Shown: positions 1 to 5,583 of the stretch, piece by piece
Numbering within the stretch: the stretch's first letter is position 1
Layout: each line of letters opens with the position of its first letter
IMG/VR virus record: IMGVR_UViG_3300044825_002823
Coordinates: 1-21,222 of that record
Origin: a virus
DNA: 21,222 nt
Reading direction: 5' to 3' (one strand)
Position numbers and translations under genes: made by a program
Notes under the pieces: model-generated
The model's database searches: none
What the model saw: the letters and a program-made list of their open reading frames with translations, nothing else
Told to the model about the DNA's origin: nothing

Positions 1-289
1 GTTTCTCCTTGGTGAGTTGATCGATCCGGTCCTGGTGCGCAGCCAGCGCCTGGCTGAGCGCTTCGCCCCGGACCTGCGCGGCCGCCAGGGCGTTGGCGGC
101 TTGCTCGGCCGCTTGTTCGGCTTGCCGCGCCTGCTCGGCCTGCAGGCGTGCGCGGCCCAGGGTCCAGCCGCCCCAGCCACCAGTCGCCAATCCCAGCAGC
201 AGGGCCAGCAGGGGAATCACGCCGATGACGATGCGATAGGCCGTCCAGGCGCCCCAGCGCGCGGCGATGCCGTTGAACAGGGCCAGCAT
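1..289 (-). CDS. Rz-like inner-membrane spanin (i-spanin), 3' end cut by the window
   Basis: The visible 96 residues begin MLALFNGIAARWGAW. A single hydrophobic segment follows (about residues 19-42, rich in Leu, Ile and Val), then an Ala/Gln/Glu/Arg-rich stretch (about 48-96, with repeated EQA and QAA) that looks like a coiled coil. One N-terminal membrane anchor plus a periplasmic coiled coil is the usual i-spanin layout; such proteins help disrupt the outer membrane at the end of lysis. The ATG at 289 overlaps the stop of the transglycosylase gene (TGATG), so translation is probably coupled. The gene runs off the left edge, so its length and any nested Rz1 lipoprotein cannot be seen. The call rests on topology and its place as last gene of the holin-endolysin cassette; there is no diagnostic motif. 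Confidence 0.72.
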   Translation of the reverse strand, partial: MLALFNGIAARWGAWTAYRIVIGVIPLLALLLGLATGGWGGWTLGRARLQAEQARQAEQAAEQAANALAAAQVRGEALSQALAAHQDRIDQLTKEK

Positions 290-1014
290 CACGCAGTCCC
301 CCGGGGCTGCTGGAGCAGCGGCCCCCAGCCCGCATACAGCGGCTGCAGGCGGTCCAGGATGCGCGCCGGGTAGGCAAGGTTTTCTGGGCAATGGCTGGGG
401 TGGCGGCGCGCGCGGCCGCAGGCGGCATCGACGGCCGCGCGGCTGTCGCCCGCTGCCTGTCGAGCCTCGGCCTGCCAGTGGCCCAGGCCGCCGTTGTAGC
501 CGCGCAGCGCGACCCACATCCGGTCGTAGGCGGCGTAGCGCGCCGGCGTGCGGTCGAACAGGTACTTGTCGTAGCCGGCCAGCGCGCGCAGCGCCCAGGT
601 CGGGTTATTCGGCTGGCAGTCGAGCGGCGCCAGGCCGTTGAGCTCGCACCACCAGCGCGCGGTCTCGGGCATGAACTGGGCCAGGCCGTGCGCGCCGACG
701 CGGCTGACGGCCTGCGGGTTCCAGGCGCTTTCCTGGTGAACCTGAGCCGCCAGTGCCGCGACCGGGGCCTCCAGGCCCCATTGGCCGTGGGCCGCGCGCA
801 GCAGGGAGGCCTGGTAAGGTCGGGCCGCCGCCGGCGCCGATTGCGCCCAGGCGGGATTGGCGAGCAGGCAGCTGCCCAGCAGTGCCAACGTGATCGAGGT
901 CAGCGCCACGCAGGCCCAGACGACGATCAGCCCGGCCAGCGCGCGCAGGTGGCGCACGGACTGCTGCATGGAATGCCGGGCCGTGGCGGGATCGGTCGGG
1001 GGAATCACCGTCAC
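289..1014 (-). CDS. SLT-family lytic transglycosylase (phage endolysin) with N-terminal membrane anchor
   Basis: This is a peptidoglycan-cleaving muramidase of the soluble-lytic-transglycosylase (lysozyme-like) fold. The catalytic glutamate is probably E95 in HQESAWNP. It is followed by the family's GAHGLAQFMPETA block (about 107-119) and the RGYNGG motif (about 168-173). Residues about 23-55 are hydrophobic and end in AWAQSA, which could be a signal-anchor or a cleavable signal peptide, so export could be Sec-dependent and self-timed. The GTG at 1014 overlaps the holin stop (GTGA). A second in-frame GTG at 1008 is better spaced from the GGGAG at 1016-1020, and ATG 969 is also possible, so the N-terminus is uncertain by up to 15 residues. 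It sits between the holin and Rz genes and is transcribed leftward, away from the early and head genes. Confidence 0.88.
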   Translation of the reverse strand: MTVIPPTDPATARHSMQQSVRHLRALAGLIVVWACVALTSITLALLGSCLLANPAWAQSAPAAARPYQASLLRAAHGQWGLEAPVAALAAQVHQESAWNPQAVSRVGAHGLAQFMPETARWWCELNGLAPLDCQPNNPTWALRALAGYDKYLFDRTPARYAAYDRMWVALRGYNGGLGHWQAEARQAAGDSRAAVDAACGRARRHPSHCPENLAYPARILDRLQPLYAGWGPLLQQPRGTA

Positions 1015-1391
1015 GCTCCCAGGCCTATGGCCAGCATGGTGGCCGCCACGATGATGGCCCGGCGCAGCATGGCCATGCCCATCAGGTGCAGGAGCGTGGA
1101 GCTGGGCGCGAGCGCGATGTGCGAGGGCAAGCAGGCACCGTCATCATCGACCTCGATGCCCGACAGCTCCAGGAACACGTCGGGCCGCGCGTAGGGAAAC
1201 AGCGAGCGGTCGAGCCAGTAGCCGACCACGCCGGCCAGCGTGACCAGGCTGAGCTTGTAGAGGCTGACCGGCAACTGCTGCGGCGCGATCGCCAGCACGG
1301 CGCCGGCCAGCGCCAGGGTGATCAACAGCCAGCCGCTCAGGCGCGGCAGGCGCAGGGAAACGGGTTTGGGGTCGGGGAGTTGTGTCTGCAT
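1011..1391 (-). CDS. Putative phage holin
   Basis: A 126-residue protein with two closely spaced hydrophobic segments (about 19-38 and 42-60), a polar acidic middle containing FLELSGIEVDDDGA, and a hydrophobic C-terminal stretch (about 101-125). It resembles the small membrane proteins annotated as holins in Mu-like phages of beta- and gammaproteobacteria. Its place directly upstream of the transglycosylase, with a 4-base overlap, supports the role: making inner-membrane lesions that trigger lysis. The ATG at 1391 has no clear Shine-Dalgarno at normal distance; a GGGGAGG lies about 19 bases upstream in the transcript. An 18-bp palindrome is centred on this start codon (separate entry). The call is from topology and context. 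Confidence 0.72.
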   Translation of the reverse strand: MQTQLPDPKPVSLRLPRLSGWLLITLALAGAVLAIAPQQLPVSLYKLSLVTLAGVVGYWLDRSLFPYARPDVFLELSGIEVDDDGACLPSHIALAPSSTLLHLMGMAMLRRAIIVAATMLAIGLGA

Positions 1392-1399
1392 GCAGACAC
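1382..1399 (-). promoter_or_regulatory. 18-bp perfect palindrome centred on the holin start codon
   Basis: GTGTCTGCATGCAGACAC is self-complementary over all 18 bases. In the leftward mRNA it can fold into a 7-bp stem with a CAUG loop, so the AUG of the holin would sit in the loop. As DNA it could equally be a binding site for a dimeric regulator. Either role would affect lysis timing. The symmetry is seen directly; the function is inferred. Confidence 0.4.
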
Positions 1400-1443
1400 T
1401 GTGCCGGCAGGCCTCCCCTGGGACTCAGGAAAGCGCTTTAGTT

Positions 1444-2022
1444 TTAGTCCGGGGTCAGCATGCGCTCACCCAGATAGAACAGGCCCCAGAAAGTGATGGC
1501 CGTCATTTGCGCAACTGCAAACAAGATGACAAACAGTCCCAAGGGTGTGAGGTACTGCAAGCTGCTTGTCGGGAGCAACGTGCGCAGAGGATCGGCTAGC
1601 GTCAAGGCCGCAATAGCCAGCAAGGAGAAGAGGAAACTCAGTGCCGTCAGGTAAGCAAACATCGCGCTCAAGAAGCGCCGTCTGGTGGCTTCAACGGGTT
1701 GCAAGACGCCGTTGTGCTTCACTTCCATGGTCGGCGCCGGACTGGGCATCAACTTGTCGAGATGCGGGCTGTTGAACGAGGCAACCGCTGCCAAGGCAGC
1801 AATATAGAAGCCGGCCAGCGTCTGGATGAACTCCAGCAGCCTTTCCAACAACCCTTTCTCACCCAGCAAGTTCACTTGAACGTCGAAGTGCCAGACCAAC
1901 CATGTGAGCGCAAGTGAGAACAGTCCGGGTAGCAACCAGTTCACCCATCGGGGAAACCCAGACGGGTGTTTGACCGTGAGGTAGGCAAACGGCCTGAAGA
2001 GATCACCAAACATGGTCATCAC
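1444..2022 (-). CDS. Four-helix integral membrane protein, unknown function (cargo gene)
   Basis: I do not recognise this 192-residue protein. It has four strongly hydrophobic segments at about 26-46, 62-83, 117-142 and 158-186, with short basic and polar loops, for example EATRRRF before the third. There is no signal peptide and no catalytic motif. It starts with GTG at 2022 or ATG at 2019 or 2013, only 7 bases after the stop of the 322-aa gene, so the pair is almost certainly co-transcribed. Local GC is about 48% in a sampled 60-base line, far below the high-GC phage backbone, which suggests recent acquisition. A soluble protein paired with a four-helix membrane protein of this size resembles two-gene phage-defence or superinfection-exclusion modules such as Kiwa (KwaA about 200 aa, KwaB about 315 aa). 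The gene order is reversed here, and I see no sequence match I can vouch for. Confidence 0.75.
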   Translation of the reverse strand: MMTMFGDLFRPFAYLTVKHPSGFPRWVNWLLPGLFSLALTWLVWHFDVQVNLLGEKGLLERLLEFIQTLAGFYIAALAAVASFNSPHLDKLMPSPAPTMEVKHNGVLQPVEATRRRFLSAMFAYLTALSFLFSLLAIAALTLADPLRTLLPTSSLQYLTPLGLFVILFAVAQMTAITFWGLFYLGERMLTPD

Positions 2023-2029
2023 TTTACAC

Positions 2030-2998
2030 CTACGGAAGCGCCAGCAGGAGCGGCCGCATTTTCTGCAGCACGGTCGGGCTCAGGCTGGCTTGCTGGGCCT
2101 CCACATCCGTGTCGAACTCGATCCGCTCGTTGTGGGTGAATGTGGCGTCAAGGGCCTGAATTTGCAGCGTGGTCGCGCTCGATTTGCCCGACGGGCTCTT
2201 GTAGTGAATGCGAGCGGTGTCGAACCATGCTCCGTCCGGACCTCGCTTGAAATGATCAATCGCGTTGCGCAAAGCGGCACCGGTGACCGTTTTGGGCAGC
2301 GCGGCTTTCACCTTGACCACGCGCTCTTCAATCTGGAGGTTGCCCCCAGTGTCAAACTGCGAAACATCGTGCGCAATGAGTTCCAGTGACTCGAACTCCC
2401 CCGTTTGAAGCGCCTGGACGAGTGTTTGCCCCTTGTAGGCATAGTCCGTGAACTTGTATGACACCCGATACTGAACAGGCGTCCCGTCTGCTGCCTTGGC
2501 CCCCGAAGGGTGATCGAAGTGGAAAAGCGCATGGTTGGCCGGCAGGCCCGATGCCGCCTTGGCCAGATTCCTGAACAGCGTGGCGACATCGGCAATGCTG
2601 ATGCCGGCCCCCATCGTCATCAGCACGGTGACGCTGTGTCCGTTTGCATCAGGCTTGAGCAGGATGTGGCAGGAGGTTTCGATGCCCTCAATCTTCTGCT
2701 TGCCAGCTTTCCGCAGGGCCTTGGTGCTGAGATTGCGAAACGCCACATCTGACAGCGTTGCATCCGCCTTGTTGATCAGCAACTCGTAAAAGTTGTTGGC
2801 TGGGTCGTAGTTCCAGTCGGCCAAGACGGTCGAGACGTTTTGCGTTCGGGCAATCTCGACGGGCTTGCGTGCTGCCAGCCGCTGGAAGCACTGCAGCATG
2901 CTGGGAAAGTCGGTCGTGGACGGACTTTTGACATCGGTGCGTGTGTAGGACTGCATGACGATCTCATAAAAGTGGACCATCCGTTTTCGCGTGTGCAT
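2030..2998 (-). CDS. Unrecognised 322-aa soluble protein (cargo gene, possible defence or exclusion function)
   Basis: Not a family I recognise. The protein begins MHTRKRMVHFYEIVM, has no signal peptide or membrane segment, and alternates predicted strand and helix, for example HSVTVLMTMGAGISI near residue 120 and TPVQYRVSYKFTDYAYKG near 175. No Walker, nuclease HNH, TIR or zinc motif is visible. The ATG at 2998 is preceded by AGGA in GCAGGAAAAAGCAGAT; an internal ATG at 2980 is an alternative. It lies 15 bases after the stop of the Cys-rich membrane gene and 7 bases before the four-helix gene, all on the strand and in the direction of the repressor, so it should be made in the lysogen. GC is visibly lower than in the phage structural genes. 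Its place in the repressor operon suggests a gene that benefits the host or prophage; this is inference. Confidence 0.78.
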   Translation of the reverse strand: MHTRKRMVHFYEIVMQSYTRTDVKSPSTTDFPSMLQCFQRLAARKPVEIARTQNVSTVLADWNYDPANNFYELLINKADATLSDVAFRNLSTKALRKAGKQKIEGIETSCHILLKPDANGHSVTVLMTMGAGISIADVATLFRNLAKAASGLPANHALFHFDHPSGAKAADGTPVQYRVSYKFTDYAYKGQTLVQALQTGEFESLELIAHDVSQFDTGGNLQIEERVVKVKAALPKTVTGAALRNAIDHFKRGPDGAWFDTARIHYKSPSGKSSATTLQIQALDATFTHNERIEFDTDVEAQQASLSPTVLQKMRPLLLALP

Positions 2999-3013
2999 AT
3001 CTGCTTTTTCCTG

Positions 3014-3523
3014 CTATCGTTTTCTGTTGTTCGATGCCCGCCCCAGCACCCGTACCGCCTTGCGCGCAGTGAGCTGCGGCCCGATGAGCTGGCTCGTCGC
3101 GACAGCGCCCACCGCGATGCCGCCGATGGTCACGCCTCCTAGCTGCAGATGCATCGTCGAGGGCACTGGATGGCCCCAGAGGTTGAGGACTGTGAGTGCG
3201 ACCAGCAGGAATATCACCACCGCCGCCAGCAGCAACACGCCGCCCATCGTGTAGTCCAGTGCCGCATGGCGACGAACCAGGCGGCCGTCTTTGCAGCCCA
3301 GCGCCCATGTGCGGCAGGCGTGGTAGATGTCGCGCGCCGAGCAGTCCGAGTGCCGAATGACGGCTGCCAGTTCGTCGTGGCAGCACGCCGGCAGCAGATC
3401 CATCGCCCGCTGCTCGTAGCGGGACACGGCCCGGCACAGCTGTGGGCAAACGTGCTCGATATCCCGGCCCGCCACGAGCCCATGGATGTCGCCATGGAAG
3501 TGCTGATGAACCGTCGTGGTCAC
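3014..3523 (-). CDS. Cys-rich two-helix membrane protein with N-terminal HFHG/VAG motif, in the repressor operon
   Basis: A 169-residue protein. Residues 7-22, QHFHGDIHGLVAGRDI, resemble the repressor C-terminus. A cytoplasmic-looking segment with seven cysteines (C26, C30, C47, C48, C61, C70, C77) follows. Two hydrophobic segments lie at about 94-115 and 126-148, the second Gly-rich, and the tail is basic (NNRKR). The start is GTG at 3523 inside the repressor stop codon (GTGA overlap), with AAGGTGG about 5 bases upstream, so translation is coupled to the repressor. No enzyme motif is visible. Co-expression with the repressor and the shared motif suggest a membrane partner or effector in lysogeny, for example superinfection exclusion. 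That role is a hypothesis; the gene itself is well supported by its start context and tight packing. Confidence 0.78.
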   Translation of the reverse strand: MTTTVHQHFHGDIHGLVAGRDIEHVCPQLCRAVSRYEQRAMDLLPACCHDELAAVIRHSDCSARDIYHACRTWALGCKDGRLVRRHAALDYTMGGVLLLAAVVIFLLVALTVLNLWGHPVPSTMHLQLGGVTIGGIAVGAVATSQLIGPQLTARKAVRVLGRASNNRKR

Positions 3524-4005
3524 TGTCCACCTTCGTCCTTGTCGGTGCCGCGATAGATGATGTTGCCGCCGGCCACACCGCCCTGCACGGTGCCGTGGAA
3601 GTTCTGGATTGCGCCGGACCCAGAACCGGCCTTGGCCGTGGCGGATCGTGGCTGCGCCTTGGCGCGCGGCTTTACCACCCTCGGTGCTGCAGCCGCCCCA
3701 TGCAGCGCCCCGATGGCCGCCGCCTTGACGGCCAGTGGCGCTACGCGGAACAACGCCAGCAGCTCTTCTTCGTCCGTCGTCAGCGTGGGGGCAGGCTTGA
3801 CACCACCCGTTCTCTGGCCAGTGATGACGTAGAGGCAGTCGAAGCCCACTCGTGCAAGTGCTTCGAGTTGCACCGCTGTAGGGGAGGACGCACTCTTTTC
3901 CCAGTTGATCACGGTCGTTTTTCCGACCTGAGCCAACACAGCGACCTCTGGCTGCGTAAGGCCCAGGCGTTCACGTTCACTTTTGAAGCGTTCTGCGATA
4001 AGCAT
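3520..4005 (-). CDS. Phage repressor, HTH_XRE/Cro-C1 type, without a self-cleavage domain
   Basis: A 161-residue DNA-binding protein expected to hold the prophage silent by binding the operator beside its own start. The N-terminal helix-turn-helix (about 10-38) reads ERLGLTQPEVAVLAQVGKTT followed by VINWEKSASSP, typical of the XRE fold. Residues about 69-92 contain TDEEELLALFRVAPLAVKAA, and an Ala/Lys/Pro-rich linker follows. There is no S24/LexA-like peptidase domain, so classical RecA-stimulated cleavage is unlikely. The C-terminus carries a GSGSG linker and QNFHGTVQGGVAGGNI (134-149). I chose ATG 4005, with AAGAAGG 11 bases upstream, over an upstream in-frame TTG at 4038 that lies inside the operator. 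It is transcribed divergently from the early operon, and its stop overlaps the next gene. Confidence 0.88.
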   Translation of the reverse strand: MLIAERFKSERERLGLTQPEVAVLAQVGKTTVINWEKSASSPTAVQLEALARVGFDCLYVITGQRTGGVKPAPTLTTDEEELLALFRVAPLAVKAAAIGALHGAAAAPRVVKPRAKAQPRSATAKAGSGSGAIQNFHGTVQGGVAGGNIIYRGTDKDEGGQ

Positions 4006-4025
4006 AAAAAAATGGACCTTCTTGG

Positions 4026-4054
4026 TTGCATGGTTCAAAAATTTGAACCATAAT
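4026..4054 (+). promoter_or_regulatory. Rightward early promoter (sigma-70 type)
   Basis: TTGCAT at 4026-4031 and CATAAT at 4049-4054 are separated by exactly 17 bases. The predicted transcript would start near 4061 and lead into the Ner-like gene (ribosome site GAAGGA 4083-4088, ATG 4097) and the whole transposition operon. The spacer is filled by the 22-bp palindrome, so a bound repressor would block polymerase. This is the obvious lysis-lysogeny switch promoter of the phage. Confidence 0.65.
4030..4051. promoter_or_regulatory. 22-bp operator palindrome at the repressor/early-operon divide
   Basis: ATGGTTCAAA at 4030-4039 and TTTGAACCAT at 4042-4051 are perfect inverted repeats separated by AA. 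The symmetry and length suit a dimeric helix-turn-helix protein, either the repressor (3520-4005) or the Ner-like protein (4097-4294). It lies between the -35 and -10 of the early promoter and overlaps the -10 of the possible repressor promoter, so one protein could regulate both directions. I saw no second full copy nearby. Confidence 0.68.
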
Positions 4055-4075
4055 CACACCACAACTTCCCAACAA
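4047..4075 (-). promoter_or_regulatory. Possible leftward repressor promoter
   Basis: On the minus strand, TTGTTG (4075-4070) and TATGGT (4052-4047) are spaced by 17 bases. Transcription would begin near 4040, just upstream of the repressor ribosome site (4017-4023). The boxes are imperfect, so this is tentative. Overlap of its -10 with the operator would allow autoregulation and makes the two promoters face each other. Confidence 0.35.
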
Positions 4076-4096
4076 CTTACTAGAAGGACGCAACGC

Positions 4097-4294
4097 ATGA
4101 GCACTCCCGATCAAGTTCGTGAACGCTTCCGCCGCGAGGGCAAGACCCTGAGCCAGTGGGCGCGCGACAACGGCTACCAGCCCAACAAGGTCTACCGCGT
4201 CATGGCGGGCATCGACAAGGGCTACTACGGCGATGCCCATGACATCGCCGTGAAGCTGGGTCTCAAGCCGAACCCTTCCAAGACTGCGGCCTGA
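4097..4294 (+). CDS. Small Ner/Cro-like DNA-binding regulator, first gene of the early operon
   Basis: A 65-residue protein that is almost entirely one helix-turn-helix: TLSQWARDNGYQPNKVYRVM (about 17-36), then a second helical part, GDAHDIAVKLGLKP. It matches the small early DNA-binding proteins that Mu-like phages of proteobacteria carry where Mu has ner; in Mu, Ner lowers early and repressor transcription after infection. The ATG at 4097 has GAAGGA 8 bases upstream. A longer in-frame reading from 3983 would run through the promoter and operator, so I rejected it. It is divergent from the repressor and follows the early promoter directly. It probably competes with the repressor for the 4030-4051 operator, which is inferred. 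Confidence 0.82.
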   Translation: MSTPDQVRERFRREGKTLSQWARDNGYQPNKVYRVMAGIDKGYYGDAHDIAVKLGLKPNPSKTAA

Positions 4295-4317
4295 GACCCA
4301 TCCCCATCAACCAACCA

Positions 4318-4659
4318 ATGATTTTAGCCATGCAAACCAACCCACCGAGTGCCAGTCCTCGCAAGCTGGCCGAGCCGATCCGCAAGACCTGCGAACTGTT
4401 CCGGCTGCTGGCTGGCCACGAACTGCTGGGCCTTCCCCCGGGCGAGATCGCCAAGGGCCTGAGCGTGGCGCCGAGCTGGGTCAGCGTGAACCTGCCGGCG
4501 CTGGCCGACACCACCGGCTTTGTCGAACAGGTGCCCGGCACCAACCGCTGGCGGCTGGGCGTGCCCTTCGTGCGCATCGCCGTCAACGTCTCGACCCAGC
4601 TCGCCGCTGCGCGTGACCGCCTGGAACAAGTCGGCCAGCGCTACAGCGTCCGCCCCTGA
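4318..4659 (+). CDS. IclR-type winged-helix protein of the early operon
   Basis: A 113-residue protein with an IclR-like N-terminal winged helix: KTCELFRLLAGHELLGLPPG, then EIAKGLSVAPSWVSVNLPAL (recognition region), then a wing, GFVEQVPGTNRWRLG. It lacks the effector-binding domain of full IclR regulators (about 250 aa), so it is a stand-alone DNA-binding domain, as often seen in Mu-like phage early operons. The target is unknown; it may be early phage DNA or the transposase complex. The start is uncertain between ATG 4318 and ATG 4330; neither has a good Shine-Dalgarno. Most of the gene is unaffected by this choice. It lies 23 bases after the Ner-like gene and 35 bases before the next gene. 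Confidence 0.8.
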   Translation: MILAMQTNPPSASPRKLAEPIRKTCELFRLLAGHELLGLPPGEIAKGLSVAPSWVSVNLPALADTTGFVEQVPGTNRWRLGVPFVRIAVNVSTQLAAARDRLEQVGQRYSVRP

Positions 4660-4694
4660 CTCTCCCTCATCCAACCCCCTGAAAGGACAAGAAC

Positions 4695-5564
4695 ATGGCA
4701 CGACACCCCAATCCCACCGCCGAGGCCGTGGACATCGAGATCAACGCCACCGACTTGCAGCAGGACGTGCGCGCCGCCAACGAGCTGGCTTCGCTGGTGT
4801 TGGCCCAGCAGGCCGGCGCCGTCACCCTGGCGCGTGAGCTGGGCTACGAAGGCGCGCTGACCGTCGGTGCGCTGGAGGACGAGATCCGCTTCTACCAGCG
4901 CCGCAGCGTCGAGGCGCTGCTGGAGGCGGGCAAGCGGCTGCTGTTGCTCCAAGAGGTTACTCAGCGAGGTGAATTCGATCAACGCGTAGAGATGTTGGGC
5001 TTCTCGCGCCGTAGTGCCTATCGTTTCATGCAGGCCGCGAGCAAGGTCGCGAAAAGTGCCAATTTGGCACTGTTGAGTACCCAAGTCAAAAACTCCAGCG
5101 CCTTCCTGGAGCTGATCACCCACGATGACGACGTGATCGAAGGGGTTTCCCAGCTCGACGACATCGACCGCCTGAGCGCGAGCCAGCTGCGCGCCAAGGT
5201 GCGCGAGATGAAGGCCGAGGTGGCAGCCAAGGAGCAGCGCCTGGAGGTGGTGAGCCAGCAACGGGACGCCGCCGAAGAAAAGGCCGCGCGCATTGCCGTG
5301 ATGCCGCCGGATCAGCAGATCGCTGACCTCAAAAAGAAGGCGGTCGCCATCGCCGCCGATGCCGAGGGCGCCATCTTGGGTGGCCTGCGCCAGGCGCTGA
5401 TCGCCTTGCAGGCCGACGGCACCGACCATGGTGTCTTCATGGCCGGCCTGGTGGGCCAGGTACAGGCACGGCTCTCGGCCTTGCGCCAAGAGTTCAACCT
5501 GCCTGACGTGAGCAACGCGGCCGATGCCGAGCTTGCCAGCGAAGTGGCGCAGTGGGCCAACTGA
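4695..5564 (+). CDS. DUF3102-like early protein with C-terminal coiled coil
   Basis: A 289-residue protein. Residues about 60-120 (DEIRFYQRRSVEALLEAGKR, then a GFSRRSAYRFMQAASKV block) fit the DUF3102-like pattern of phage and plasmid proteins in which a helical region precedes a helix-turn-helix-like segment. Residues about 165-215 (RAKVREMKAEVAAKEQRLEV and on) are heptad-rich and likely a coiled coil. The molecular role is not known to me; a DNA-binding or partition-like accessory to early replication is plausible. The ATG at 4695 follows GAAAGGA at a normal distance. The stretch 4940-5100 has lower GC (50-58% in sampled lines) than its flanks and contains a 17-bp palindrome at 5055-5071, hinting at a recombination patch inside the gene. 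The transposase start follows 19 bases after the stop. Confidence 0.78.
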   Translation: MARHPNPTAEAVDIEINATDLQQDVRAANELASLVLAQQAGAVTLARELGYEGALTVGALEDEIRFYQRRSVEALLEAGKRLLLLQEVTQRGEFDQRVEMLGFSRRSAYRFMQAASKVAKSANLALLSTQVKNSSAFLELITHDDDVIEGVSQLDDIDRLSASQLRAKVREMKAEVAAKEQRLEVVSQQRDAAEEKAARIAVMPPDQQIADLKKKAVAIAADAEGAILGGLRQALIALQADGTDHGVFMAGLVGQVQARLSALRQEFNLPDVSNAADAELASEVAQWAN

Positions 5565-5583
5565 TCAACTTGGTGCCGCCGAC

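Noticed and set aside
1392-1443. Terminator between the cargo genes and the holin
   Set aside because: Only short pairings such as CCTG/CAGG and AAAGCGCTTT are present, with no stem and U-run on the minus strand.
3983-4096. Longer N-terminus for the Ner-like gene from 3983
   Set aside because: It would be translated from within the repressor gene through the promoter and operator; the GAAGGA-ATG at 4097 is far better.
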